Position numbers and translations under genes: made by a program. This document shows, piece by piece, positions 33,538-45,530 of a DNA stretch of 64,000 nt. The notes under the pieces were generated by a model. It searched no databases, was not told the origin of the DNA, and worked only from the letters and a program-made list of their open reading frames with translations. This stretch comes from Dipteronia dyeriana. Its lineage: Eukaryota; Streptophyta; Magnoliopsida; Sapindales; Sapindaceae. Where the stretch lies: assembly GCA_032871835.1 (NCBI GenBank), contig CM065300.1, positions 112,713,088 to 112,777,087 on the forward strand, in the 5' to 3' direction. How positions within the stretch are numbered: position 1 is the first letter of the stretch; each line of letters begins with the position of its first letter.

Positions 33538-35805
33538 TGTTGGGATTATGCTCGATAGCAATAGTGTACTAATGTATTTGATAATCTTTTCATATTAATA
33601 AAAGTGATTTCTAGTTTAGCAAATCCTACAATATTTATAGTTTAATTATTATAATTATCAAAAGTAAATAATCATAAGGTCAAAAGACTATGATAAACGA
33701 AGAATTGTTCGTACATCTGGATATGTATGAGGTAGACACAATTCTTTAGTTAGTCTTGAATAATATTCACAACTTATGATAAAGGTTGGGAGCCTTTAGT
33801 CAAAGTTATAGATTCTTTTGCTAGCATTTAAGTGGGATCAAATGTGTTATGATGAGTTTAAAATAATCAAAGTGTGGCATTTTTGAGCAAAAGAATCTAG
33901 TGCACTGGGTGCATTGAATAAGATCAAGTGAAATACTTTATCCAGGATCGTCAATAGATAAAATTTTTCACTTGAAGACAATTGGAGAGTCTTTCTCAAT
34001 CCTGAGATAAATGGACATATGGTTGCAAGTGTTGTCATTTGAGCTATCAATGAGTGCGATTATATAGCATAGTCTATCCTCGATAGTTTGGTGGTATTCA
34101 TTTGTTAATCGATAGATGACTTCATTTATAGATATGGACATCGTGGCTCCATTTATTAAATGAGAGTAGAATATCAACATATGGATGTCTTAAGGTATTG
34201 GATATTAAATCTTAACGTTAAGTTTTCAATAGTATCTATTGAAATATGGCTTCTGGACAAGTCAAAATATACAAGTTCAAAATGTGGTCATATAAGTAAG
34301 TATGGTAACTTGGAGAGCTATAAGCAGTGTATGAGCCCTTACAGATTACTGATATTCTTCACGAGGATACACTTTCTCCATTGAGATTGTCTAGGGAATA
34401 AATGAGCAATATTAACTTATTTTATCTTTATTTAAGAGTTCAATTTTAGTTCTTTAGTGGAATGAACTAAAATTAATATATCAGACCTAAGTGAATCATT
34501 TGTTGATTGTGATTAGGTTATGTCTATTGGAGCTTAAATTTAGATAGCCCGCCAAGATCCTCAATCCACACTAACTTGCATGGATCACTTGATATATTCT
34601 ATCGGATCAATTTATGGGTCCATCTAGAATTATATTAAGGCATATGAACTTGTTTCTTGTAGTAGGAATGAGTCTAGTTCACATGTTGACTTTTTATTTA
34701 AGTCCAATGGATTTAATAAACTAGAAAAAACATTATTTGGCCCATATTTAATTAGCTTGGGCGTCAAAGGACTATATAATAGCCTTATATATTGTTTTTT
34801 ACTTTATTATTTAATTAAATGGAATTTAGTTAATTATTTAATTAAAAGTCAAAATATTTTTCCCAATAGGAGATGGTCTCCCATATTCATATTATTGTTG
34901 GTAATATGATAAGTATCAAATACTATATTTGATAAGTAGATAAATAATGAGAATTTATTTATCTAGTCAAATAAGGAAGTATTTGATTTCTATTAGGACT
35001 CTAATTGACAATTGGATAAATTATAAAGTTTTTGATTTAGTCACAATTTAATTATATTAATTGGTTATTGAATAAATACACTATTTGAGTTGGATTAGGA
35101 GTCTTGGTGTGGAAAAGAAATCTTTCTTTGTAAAGGATTTTTTGTCACCAAGTAAATCCACCTAGAGATAGGGTTCTTGCCCACAAAGTAAATCCTCTTT
35201 AGCTGAGGATTTGCATACCTATATATACACGTAGTGAATTCGGCCAAGCATATGATATTTTTTTGTTGAAAATTTTGTCAAAAGTAGAGAATTTTGAGAG
35301 AGATTTTTTTTTCTAGATAAAATTCGGTCAACTCATAGATATTGTGTATTGAATTCGGCCAAAGAGAAGAGAAAATGGGAACATTTTTGTTTTTCATAGT
35401 GCACTAGTATCATTTACATCAAAAGGGTTTTTTGTACAAAAATCGAATCACACGAGTTTCAATAAAATAAATTGATAATTCACTAGTGACCGAACGTTCT
35501 TGGGTTTTCTCTTGGAGGATTATTGTGACTAACAAAAGAAAGAGATGTTGTTTGTTTCCATCCTCAGGTATACAATTTAAAGAAAGGGAGCCCACACTCC
35601 TAGGTGATTCACATTCGTGATTGGATTGGAAGATCTTACGGATTCAATTCGGTGCTAGTTCAATTGTCACGAGAAAAAAATACGATACTTTTCATATATA
35701 TCAATTAACTAGGGTTAAGGTTCTTTCTTTTAAAGGGAAAATTTTTAAAATATACCAAACCCTAATTTTACGCTTCCGCTGCGTTTTGAATCATTTTTCC
35801 CTACA
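33538..35805 (+). repeat. solo LTR (TGTTGGGATTATG family, 2268 bp)
   Basis: Starts TGTTGGGATTATGCTC, ends TTTTTCCCTACA, and is flanked by ACTTT on both sides (33533-33537 and 35806-35810). No internal element sequence follows, so it is the product of LTR-LTR recombination. A relative is at 38011-40196. Contains CCTATATATACACG (TATA-like) near 35218. Confidence 0.9.
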
Positions 35806-35810
35806 ACTTT

Positions 35811-36487
35811 AAGCTTGATCCCTTCTAACTCATTGATGAATCTTAATGTAAAGAGTGAAGATGAGGTTGTGTAGTTAAATGGATGTCTACTGGAAAGGGA
35901 CAATGTAGGATGTGTAGAGAGTGGGTAGAGAGGAATGATTATGGGAAAGTAATCTATATGTGCAGTGTTGAGTTTTGGGATGAAAATGGTAGTTTAAGGT
36001 GATATGGTTGAAGTTGAGGTTGGGAGAAAATAAATGAATGCTCTTGATGTGTTTGCTATGTATTTTCATCTTGGAAGAGCTCCTTTTGAAAATGAAGAAG
36101 AAAGGTATTTATATGGTCCCAACATGTTGTCTTGCAATCACCAGATTCTTCGTTCTGGCATGTATTATGGCTTGCATGATGTGGTTGGACACGATGAATG
36201 TGGCCATGACAACTTTTATACAGTCTTTGATGTAGTTGTCACAGTTGGCAAGGCAACAACAAGCTGGTGGCGATAATTGGATCTAATTTCTTCAATGAGT
36301 TGGGAAGCCAACGACACTAGAAAGTGACACTTTATATTTAATTGCTTCAAATGTTGTCGTGGTTGAGAGGTGCATTTTCCATATATGCAATATGAAAAAA
36401 AAAATTAAAACCGCAATTGTGCACTCAAATATATAAAACAAGTATTGTAGCAAGTTAAGGTATTGTCCATAGAGATTGAGATGTAGT
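35811..36487 (-). other. continuation of the gypsy LTR/leader piece
   Basis: The DNA that was contiguous with 33537 before the solo LTR inserted. Short frames near 36034-36276 are not recognisable. Near 36455 it has AAGGTATTGTCCATAGAGATTG, similar in kind to the phrase at 32769. Ends where the plus-strand Tat LTR begins. Confidence 0.35.
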
Positions 36488-36749
36488 TGTTAATAGCCAT
36501 TTTTTATAGAGGGTCAAAGCAAAATTTTCCACTCAACTGGTACCTGGTAAGACATGCTTTCTGATACTAAGTAGGTGTTAATAGCCATTTTTTATAAGGG
36601 TCAAAGTGAAATTTTCCACCCAACTGGTACCTGGTAAGATATGCTTTATTATACTAGGTAGGTGTTAATAGCCATTTTTATAGGGGGTCAAAGTGAAATT
36701 TTCTATAAAACTGGTACCTGGTAAGACATGCTTTCTGATACTAGGTAGG
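36488..36749 (+). repeat. three tandem copies of the first 87-88 bp of the Tat LTR
   Basis: Units start at 36488, 36576 and 36663, each beginning TGTTAATAGCCATTTTT and containing ACTGGTACCTGGTAAGA and GATACTA(A/G)GTAGG. They differ from each other by a few bases. Confidence 0.95.
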
Positions 36750-37376
36750 ACTGACATGCTACTACCTACCTCGAAGTACCAGTTTCTGCATCACCCTAGG
36801 ATCAGGACTAGCCAGTAGCGAGGTAACTCCTACCCAATACCTCGATACCAGTCCATGACCATTCTAGGATATCTCCATTCAGCTACCTAGGTATCGGGAT
36901 ATCATCAGCTTGATTTCAAGGCATCTTCTTCAGCCTAGTACCCAGAGTACTTCTATGCTACCACCTGTAAGGCTTCAACATCTGCAGTTAGCACCAAGAT
37001 GTCTAGTTGAGTACCTCAATGCCACCTCGACACCAATTACCAGGTACAAGACACGCCGGTCAGGTAAGAAGGAAGCTATCGGGAATGCTCCAGAAGGATC
37101 AGTTAGGCACCACGCTACCAGATTGTTACCTTGAGGTACCTCACCATTTGATACGTAGAGTCCAAGCTATAAAGTTGACTTCTTCGTCATTAAAGCACCA
37201 TAATGTGACCAGATAGGTCAATTGATTTGCCATTTATTCAAATTTAAACCCGAACAGAAACCTGACGTAATCAATGGGAGTAACTGCCACGTAATTTGAT
37301 TATCCTATTAACGGAAATCATTTTCTGTAAATTGGTCAATCAATTTGTCTAAATTATAGGGACTTGATTGATGATC

Positions 37377-37390
37377 GGGGGGGGGGGGGG
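37377..37390. repeat. homopolymer G14
   Basis: Fourteen G in a row inside the Tat LTR. Confidence 0.9.
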
Positions 37391-37787
37391 ATTTTAAAAA
37401 GAGACGTTAGGATCCATAAAGGGAATTAAAAAACAGAGAAAAAAAGGGGCAGAGCTTTTTCACCATTTTTCTCAAGATTTAGCCACTTATCGATACGTAA
37501 GAGTTCACCATCTCCAGCAGTGTTTAGAGATAGAGAGAAAGAGATGGTTAGCATAGTGATATCAAACTTGTATCAATTACTTGTTCTGTATACTCCATTG
37601 GAGACATATCTCCCATTTTGATTAATAAAACAGTGTTTTGCTAGCAATCTCATTTTCCTTTCCACTCCCCTTAATCTCTTTCAAATATCCTTGGTACAAA
37701 GTACTGACACCCTGCAACCTTCCTAGGCAGTGGGTTGAGGGTGTTAATTGATATTCCTCTCCTAGAGCAAATTTTTGGTCAACAATC

Positions 37788-37806
37788 TTTGGCGCCGTCT
37801 GTTGGA
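37788..37806 (+). promoter_or_regulatory. primer-binding site of the Tat fragment
   Basis: TTTGGCGCCGTCTGTTGGA follows the LTR end by three bases; close to the usual TTTGGCGCCGTCTGTGGGA of Tat elements. Confidence 0.85.
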
Positions 37807-37870
37807 ACGTTTCCACAACCATCTTTTGAAAGCCTTTGGAAATTACATTTTTGCTATCACTAAATACATA

Positions 37871-38010
37871 ATGAGACTTCGATCCTCTCAAGGAAAACCC
37901 AAAGCATCAGGGCACCAGTCCATGGCCTCCACCAGGAAGGTTAAATCAAAACATAATAAACCTGCTCCAGCGCCCCCTGCTACCACACGACTCGCATCCC
38001 AGGTCTTAAC
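37871..38010 (+). pseudogene. start of a Tat-like gag, truncated
   Basis: ATG at 37871 opens MRLRSSQGKPKASGHQ and a Lys/Ala/Pro-rich stretch, the kind of variable N-terminus seen in Tat gag, cut by the LTR at 38011. The rest of the gene is not found downstream of that LTR. Confidence 0.55.
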
Positions 38011-40196
38011 TGTTAGGATTATGCTCAATAGCAAAAGTGTAATAATGTACTTGACAATATTTTCATATTATTAAAGTGATTTCTAGTTTAACAAATCTTA
38101 TAGCATTTATAGTTTAATTATTATAATTGTAAAAAGTAAATAATCATAAGGTCAAAAGACTATGAGAAAAGAAGAATTGTTCATACATCTGGATATGTAT
38201 GAGGTAGACATAATTCTTTAGTTAGTCTTGAATAATATTTACAACTTAAGATAAAGGTTGGACGCCTTTATCTTGTAAAAGTTGTTGATTCTTTTTCTAG
38301 CATTTGAATGGGATCAAATGTGCTATGATGAATCTAAAATCATCAAAGTGTGGTGTCTTTGGGTAAAAGAATCTAGTGCACTGGGTGTATTGAATAGGAT
38401 CACAGTGAAATACTTTATCCAGAACCGTCAATGGATAAAAGTTTTCACTTGAAGACTACTGGAGAGTATATCTCAATCCTAAGATAAATGATGGATTTAT
38501 GGTTGCAATTGTTATCATTTAATGAGTACGATTATATAGTATAGTATATCCTCGATAGTTTGGAGGTATTCATTTGTTAATCGATAGAGGGCTTCATTTA
38601 TAAATATGGACATCGTGGCTCCATTTATTAAATGTGAGTAGAATTCCATCATATGGATATTTTGAGGTATTGGATATTAAATCTTAACGTTAAGTTTTCA
38701 ATGTGTCTTTTGAAACATGGCTTATGGACAAGTCAAAATATCCAAGTTCAAAATGTGGTCATATGAGTAAATATGGTAACTTGGAGAGCTATAGGCGGTA
38801 TGAGCTCTTGACAACTACTGGTATTCTTCACGAGGATACACTATCTCCAATAAAGTTGTCTAGGGTATGAATGAGCAATATTAACTTATTCAATTTTTAT
38901 TTGAGAGTTCAATTTTAGTTCTTTAGTGGAATGAACTAAAATTAATAAATCGAACCTAAGTGAATCATTTGTTGATTGTGATTAGGTTATGTCTATTGGA
39001 GATTAAATTTAGATAGCCCGCCAAGATCCCCAATCCTTACGAACTTGTATGGATCACTTGATATATTCTACCGGACCAATATATGGGTCCATCTAGAGTT
39101 GTATTAATGCATGTGGATATGTTTTCTTTTAGTAAGAATGAGTTTAATTCACATGTGGACTTTTTATTTAGGTCCAATGGATTTAATAAAATAAGGAAAA
39201 TAATATATATACCCATGTGTGATCTTGGGCGGCAAGGCTATATAAAATAGATTATTATATTGTTTTTTATTTTATTATTTAATTAAATAGAAATTAATTA
39301 ATTATTTAATTAATTGTCAATTTTTTTTTCCTAGTAGAAGAAGGTCTCCTAATATTATACTATTGTTGATAGTATAATTATTTTTAAAGACTATATTTGA
39401 TAAGTAGATAAATAAAAGGAATTAATTATTTATCTTGTCAAATTAGGAAGTCTTTAATATGGTAACAATTACACTAATTAGTTCGATTAGGAGTCTTGGT
39501 GTAGAAAAGAATTCTTTTTTGAAAAGGATTCTTTTTTGAAAAGGATTTTTGGTCACCAAGTAAATCCACCTAAAGAAATGATTCTTGCCCACCAAGTAAA
39601 TCCTTCTTAGGAGAGGAGAGGATTTGGTCTCCTATATGTAATACCTATTAAATTCGACCAAGACATAATTGTTGTTGTGTGAAGTTATTTTTTATTTGAT
39701 TTTATTTGTTTCTTATTATTTAAAAAAAAAACCTTCGTCCAACTCATTGTGTGAAGAATTCGGCAAAGCATAGAGAAAAGAGGGAATACTTTTGTTTTCG
39801 ATAGTACACTAGTATCCTTTCCATCAAAATGGTTTTGTGTACAACATTGAATCAAGGTTCACGCGATTTTCAATCAAATTGATTGATAATTCACAGGTGA
39901 CCAGACGTTCTTGGTTTTTCTCTTGGAGGATTATTGTGACAAACAAAGAAGAAGATTTTTTTTTGTTTCCATCATCAGGTATAAAGTTTAAAGAAATGGA
40001 GCCCACACTCCTGGGTGATTCATGTTTGTGATTAGATTGGAAGATCTTGCTGATTCAATTCGATGCTAGTTCAATCATCAAGAAAAAAAAGGTACGACAC
40101 TTTTAATATACATCAATTAATATTGGGCTAAGGTTCTTTCTTTTAAAGGGATTTTTTTCCCTAATTTTACACTTCCATTGTGCAATTTTCCCTACA
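38011..40196 (+). repeat. LTR of the TGTTAGGATTATG family joining two different host elements
   Basis: Collinear with the solo LTR at 33538-35805 (starts TGTTAGGATTATGCTC, ends TTTTCCCTACA). The left flank is a Tat gag, the right flank is the 3' noncoding region of Sirevirus E4. Flanking five-mers TTAAC and TTACT do not match, as expected for a recombinant rather than a simple solo LTR. Contains local duplication TTTTTTGAAAAGGATT near 39508-39545. Confidence 0.85.
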
Positions 40197-41085
40197 TTAC
40201 TCTCTCCCAAGACTTCTCCCCTAAAACGAAAATAATGACCCCCCTATAACTCTAAAGACTTCTTACCTTTTTAGTCATGAGATAGGTAAAGAAGCTCCCC
40301 TTATAGTGTTGCTTTAGCAAAGAGAGCTATTGGAACAAATTTGATGCATAATAATATAAATGAACTTTATGCAACATAAGTAATCGAAAGAGATTCAAGT
40401 AGTTTTATTTTAAAAAAAAAGTGAATTGTTGCTTTGCATACAGGATATATAGCATTCAAGTTCAAGCAATGGTATTTGGCAAATCAAACATCAAAAGGGT
40501 TTCCAATTGTACCCTTTTGTCATAAGCAAACATGATATAGTTTTTCAAAAGCATTTGAACACACAAACAACTATATCAATCCTTAAAGGTAAATTAAGAC
40601 ATTGGATTAAGATCTTATTAGATTTTTTCGGATGATTATCCCTATGATAGTTTTACCATTAAGAAGAGATAGAAGACTAATTTGGATATGAAATCCTTAT
40701 TGATTGCATGGATACAAGTTTCTTATTGATTTGTCTTCTCATTTGCATTCACACATAATTGCATTAAAGCAATCAAAAGCATGTCATGCATATCATTTTA
40801 AGCATGTCATAATAAGCAAGTTCACATGTCATGGAGATAAATTATAGGTCATTCAAATGTACTTTCCCAAATAATTCTTCTAGTCCAAAAATGCTTTGTT
40901 GAACTAAAATATGACATGGATTACAAGCAAAGCAATGATTCACACTTATTAAAAAATAATAACATATAAGCATATATGTGCAACCAAGAATCTCAAGCAG
41001 TTATCAAAACAGCATAAAATTAATCAACTTTTTGCACATTGCAAATCATGCCGGTTTGCTCTCTTTACTTGAGCTCCCCAAATAG
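40197..41085 (-). other. E4 3' noncoding region
   Basis: Collinear with 28140-29090 of E3, with minus-strand purine tracts (CCCCTAAAAC near 40212, ACCCCCCTATAAC near 40238). No coding signal. Confidence 0.75.
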
Positions 41086-41883
41086 GGTCAATTCAAACCA
41101 AGTCAATGGGAGCCACTATAGACTTACCAAGTCCGTTAGACTTAGTTAAGTCTATGGGTAACATGTTAGCATAATAACATTTGGGTTCATATTTTCTAAT
41201 CAACTTAGGTGACACATTTTTATTCCTAGTGGTCATAGTCATCATATTACAAGAACTCCTAGGATCATTCACTCTAGATTTCCTAAACACATGCATTGGC
41301 CCTTTTAAGTCTATTCCTCTACATCATTCTCTCAAACCTACATTTTTTAATGAACTCATGGAAATTTGGCCTTATATGCCCATCAACACCATAAAAATGA
41401 CAAGTAGGTATAAAATTAGGAGTCATACCATACCCTTATGAGATAATTGGAGACTTGTCACACATTTTATGTCGCCTTTGGTGTTAAGCTGGTTCTCTCC
41501 TTCTTTATTATTGAACCGAATTGTCATGCTTCCTTGGTTAAGTTTGCTTGGCTTGCCTTCTTGGTTAAGGGAATATTAGAGGTGAAGCTCTTGGTTATTG
41601 AATTTTAACTCCATCTTCAATGGCATCTTTACTTGGCCATTTTTGAATGACTCTCTAAGTTCAATCTTCCTCCTTGGATGATTTGGTGGTGAAACTTCCT
41701 TGAGACCATTTCCCTTAACAAACACGGTTTTGTCCGAATAGGGGGTTTCCTTTCATGAACATACCTAAGACCCCTCATGTCATTAGGCTTCGTTCCCATG
41801 GCCCAACATCTTGTCAAGCTTTTCTGTATCGGAGGTCGATTTGGCAAGCAACTCCTTAGCATCCACAAGCTTTTCTTCATAAT
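41086..41883 (-). pseudogene. E4 gag C-terminal part fused to RNase H tail
   Basis: On the minus strand 41425-41370 reads FIPTCHFYGVDGHIRP followed by NF, a second CCHC knuckle with its second and last Cys changed. The block 41296-41093 ends ANMLPIDLTKSNGLGKSIVA, whose tail matches the RNase H end of E3 (PLDSTRFKARNWSIG), so the whole of PR, INT, RT and most of RH has been cut out with the join near 41160. From 41880 to 41440 the coiled-coil part of gag is in broken frames. Interrupted at 41884 by the solo LTR. Confidence 0.72.
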
Positions 41884-41888
41884 GATTT

Positions 41889-43256
41889 TGTTAGGGTTTA
41901 TACCCTAAAGATGTAATTTGTAAATGGATTTATGAAAAAAATAAAAGAAAATTATCAATTCATTCTTCTTGTGCTGTTTATTTTATAACTTGTGCATATA
42001 TTTAACATCCAAGATTACCGGATGTAATTTCAAATTGTGTATATGAGTGTCATATACGCATGGATATAGTAAGAGACGTGCAATCTAAAGAGTGCATATA
42101 TAGCAAATAAAGCTGGGTATTTTATTTATGGTTAATCTATAGCTGCGGTCCATATCGTAATGTACGGTGATTCTATCCTGAATCATTCATATGAGATATG
42201 GGAATGGAGGCACCTTGTATGATGTGATCATATAGGACTGGGCCATGATCTATATGAATCTTTCACCAAGATCCGTTTACCGATGATATTCATATATATC
42301 AACTAATGGATGCTATATATCGGTGATCTTAATCCTGAGTGTCTTATCAACTCTTTCAAGTTAGATCATGGTCTTTGATATACCATGGGAGAGGTCGGAT
42401 GCAATTCCCGATCAATATGCTCCGTATGTTGGGATTACGGTTTGGCTTGTGGCTGAGATGGTTTGTACACAATAGTGGAATCCGCTCATTCTTTTGAGAA
42501 ATAGATGGTAGTTCTCTTAAGGGTTGATACGGGATTGGACAATATGAGCGCTCTCCTAGTTTCGTGAGGAAATAGGATTTATTGTTCATTATAGAATCAA
42601 CGGTACTTAAAGGATATATGTAATTAGAGGGGTATACGGGACATTATGACCCGGCTCTAATTATGAACTACTGTGGAGGATCACACCATATGTAATAGCT
42701 ATATCGATAGACACCGAGTTGTATCGGTCTGTGAAAAAGTGTCTACAATTGAGAGAGTGAAGCTTCGGGTTTTTAGTGGAATAACACCGGAGTTAATAAT
42801 CAAGGAAAATTAATTAAAGAGTTTAGTTAATGATTCCGAGGATTATTGGAGCTCAAAATAATGTGGGTCCATTAGGTCCCCTTGCTAGCCCGATCGATTT
42901 AGGTAACAAGTGTCACGGTAAATTAATTGGATTGTCCAATTAATCGTGTTACGAAAGTGACACGTATTTATTCGGGAATTAATTGAATAATGAGATTATT
43001 TAATTAATGAATGATAACGATTATGTTAATTAAAAAATTAGATTATTTAAATGTGTAATTAATCATTAGTTTGAGGGTGTTGATTGATATTTAATTTTTA
43101 AAGATAAAATAATTTGATTATTTTATTTTTATTAAATTAGATATTTAATTTTGAATTTAAAGAGTTTGAATTCAAAACAAATTGATTAATATCTTTAAAG
43201 ATATAAGATATCTTAAAAGATTGGAATCGATTAGTTTTATCAAAATATAAATATAA

Positions 43257-43291
<35 letters not shown>

Positions 43292-43433
43292 TTAAAATAA
43301 TTAAAAGATAAAATTAATACACATATGTATGTGTTGGTATATGATACAAACACTTGCGTGAATCAACACAAGTATTGATACATACACACAAAAGCAATTG
43401 TGGGCGTAGAATCTATTAAAAAAATCAAATATA

Positions 43434-43472
<39 letters not shown>

Positions 43473-43550
43473 CGCATTATCACAACAGTGAGTGACATTT
43501 AAAAAAAAAAAATCATGTGCTTGCTCTGTTATCAAAAAGGGTGCGTGAGA

Positions 43551-43599
<49 letters not shown>

Positions 43600-44081
43600 A
43601 TATATTGGTTTTAAATAAGGAACCACATCTGTCAATACAAGTTTTGCATGAGATGCAATTTATGTGTACGTGAAATCAATACACCAATTTGAGAAGAAAG
43701 AGTTTCCTCAAGTATTTCTCTACATCCTCCATTCAAGGTCCTGAGACAGTGACACACCCTTACGTAGTTACCAGTTCCGGGAGGTAGCGAGGAAGATCGA
43801 GTGGTTCACACAGAAGCACATCGTAAAGTGAATGAGTCTCCAAACGTTGGTAAGATTGGTTTAGATAGGAGCATATCGAAAAGTGAAGAAGCCTCCAAAC
43901 GTTGGTAAGATTTTCTTCTTCTGATTATATCGATTTCAATTTCCTGTGTTTACTTATTGTATGTATTAGTTCTGAAAAATAATTACGATCCCAAGTTCAT
44001 TGGTCCAAGATACAAATTATGATCTGTATAAAAATTTTAAAACCTAGTTTCGCTGCATAACCAGTGAACGGGGTTCCAATA
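41889..44081 (+). repeat. solo LTR of the E2 family (2193 bp)
   Basis: Starts TGTTAGGGTTTATACCCTAA and ends GGGGTTCCAATA (last bases TA instead of CA). Flanked by GATTT at 41884-41888 and 44082-44086. Same text, opposite orientation in the window, as the E2 LTRs. Contains three TA repeats (about 43257-43288, 43438-43470, 43554-43596). Confidence 0.93.
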
Positions 44082-44086
44082 GATTT

Positions 44087-44521
44087 CACTCTCTTTGACT
44101 CTCCTCACTTCTTCATTTAAGTTAGTCACTTTGGTCGTAAGCTTGAGATTCTCCTCTTATAATTTTTGAATCTCTCTTTTCTTCTTCAACCAAGAGTCTT
44201 TAAAGTACTTGACAAAGTCTTCAACGTCCATACATTCACCAATATCTTTATTGGAGTGTGATGAAGAACTCTCATTACTTAAGTCATCTTTTACTTGTAT
44301 TGCCTCATCTTCATCACTTAAGAATGAGGTGTGCTCATCGCTTTCTCCCTTGGTAGCTTCACAAAAATCACTTCTAGCTACATAATCTTTAACTTCCTCT
44401 TTAGAGTCACAAATTAAGGCATTGTTATCTTTTTCTACAAGGCATTGTAGTTAACTACAAGTTCCTCATCGCTTGAGGAATCATCTTCACTTCCACTATA
44501 ACTTGATGAGGTGACCACTGC
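44087..44521 (-). pseudogene. E4 gag middle part (acidic linker and coiled coil)
   Basis: Minus strand reads KKAVVTSSSYSGSEDDSSSD then EELVVNY from 44526 to about 44455, the acidic Ser-rich linker that follows the first knuckle in Sirevirus gag, then Lys/Glu-rich coiled-coil text with stops down to 44087. Contiguous with 57336 on one side and 41883 on the other once the insertions are removed. Confidence 0.75.
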
Positions 44522-44526
44522 CTTTT

Positions 44527-45530
44527 TGTCAGGTTTTTGAGTTTAGTGTTGGCATAATTCTATATCAAAATAATATTTACTTTGTATTGATTAGTTGTCT
44601 AAGATATATGGATTATCAAGCTTTAACGAAGTTGGACAACATTTCAAGCAAAATGGAGGCTATAAGAGGAACAAAGCTTAATTGCATAGCAAAAGGTATA
44701 TCGAGACCTCTTTCCTCTTTCCTCTTTCCAAGGCCTAGGCTCACATATACATCACATTCATATGTGTCCTTGTATCATTGTACAAAATTTGGTATAACAC
44801 ATACACACACTTATTCATGTATGCACATGCATTATATTTTAAGTTGATAACTTTTGTAAATTGCATGTTCTTGGACTATCTCTAGGAAATAGCATACTTA
44901 TGTGTTCTTATGTTTATATATTTATGTTTTTGTGATATTAGAATTGAATTTATGCTTGCATTATTCCTTATTGAGTTCCGGTCATTTCGGTTACTCATTC
45001 ATTAAGTTTCTAGTTCAAATTAGGAAGTTAAGAAGCTTTCCTTGTCTTTATCGTATATGGTTTTCATCTTTGATTTTCAAATTGAATTCCATATTTTTTG
45101 TGAAACTTTTCTTGATGTCCTTGCGCATAAGGGAGTCTCAATTTGTAATCCAAAAATGGATTCAAAATCAAAGTTCGGTGGCCAGAGATATGGTCAAAGA
45201 ACTAAAGGGGACTCAAGGGAGGATGGATGGGTGCCGTGCATCCTTCCACGTTGAGGCATGTAAAGTCTCACAGGAAAGTCTTCCCTCTACTCCAATGGAA
45301 TGCCATGTGCCTCCACGGGAAAGTAAAGGTGGCCTCCTCCCATTAGTGATTGTTTTCCCTCATCTCTCTCCTTTAAATATCTCATTTTCCATATGTTTCA
45401 TTTTAAGAAGAAAAATTGAAAAACAAAGGTGAAGAATTTTTCTCTAAAATTTCCCTATCTCTCAAACACCATAACTTTCTCATCCATAATCTGAATCAAG
45501 TGATTCAAATTGGTGAATTCTTGTCTACAA
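44527..45530 (+). repeat. solo Sirevirus LTR, first piece
   Basis: Starts TGTCAGGTTTTTGAGTTTAG, the E5-family LTR start with changes; preceded by CTTTT (44522-44526). Broken at 45530 by E5, whose left duplication TACAA is its last five bases; it resumes at 55708. Total length of both pieces is about 2.63 kb, equal to a full LTR, so it is a solo LTR and not the end of an element. A 176-codon frame inside (44902-45432) has no recognisable content. Confidence 0.9.

Larger units (their letters stand above)
36488..37784 (+). repeat. LTR of the plus-strand Tat fragment (1297 bp)
   Basis: Starts TGTTAATAGCCATTTTTT, ends TTTTTGGTCAACA, followed by ATCTTTGGCGCCGTCTG. Same ends as 24248-25359. About 175 bp longer because its first 88 bp are present three times. 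Holds a G14 run at 37377-37390. Confidence 0.87.
36488..38010 (+). mobile_element. Tat-like gypsy fragment, 5' LTR to start of gag
   Basis: LTR, primer site and gag start in plus orientation, cut off at 38010 by another LTR. It is opposite in orientation to the Tat element ending at 25359. Confidence 0.85.

Noticed and set aside
33392..33598. 68-codon frame running over the left end of the solo LTR
   Set aside because: It spans an insertion junction and has no domain, so it is chance.
44902..45432. 176-codon plus-strand frame
   Set aside because: It lies wholly inside the solo Sirevirus LTR (44527-45530), is not kept in the sister LTRs at 45531, 53104 and 63065, and has no recognisable domain.
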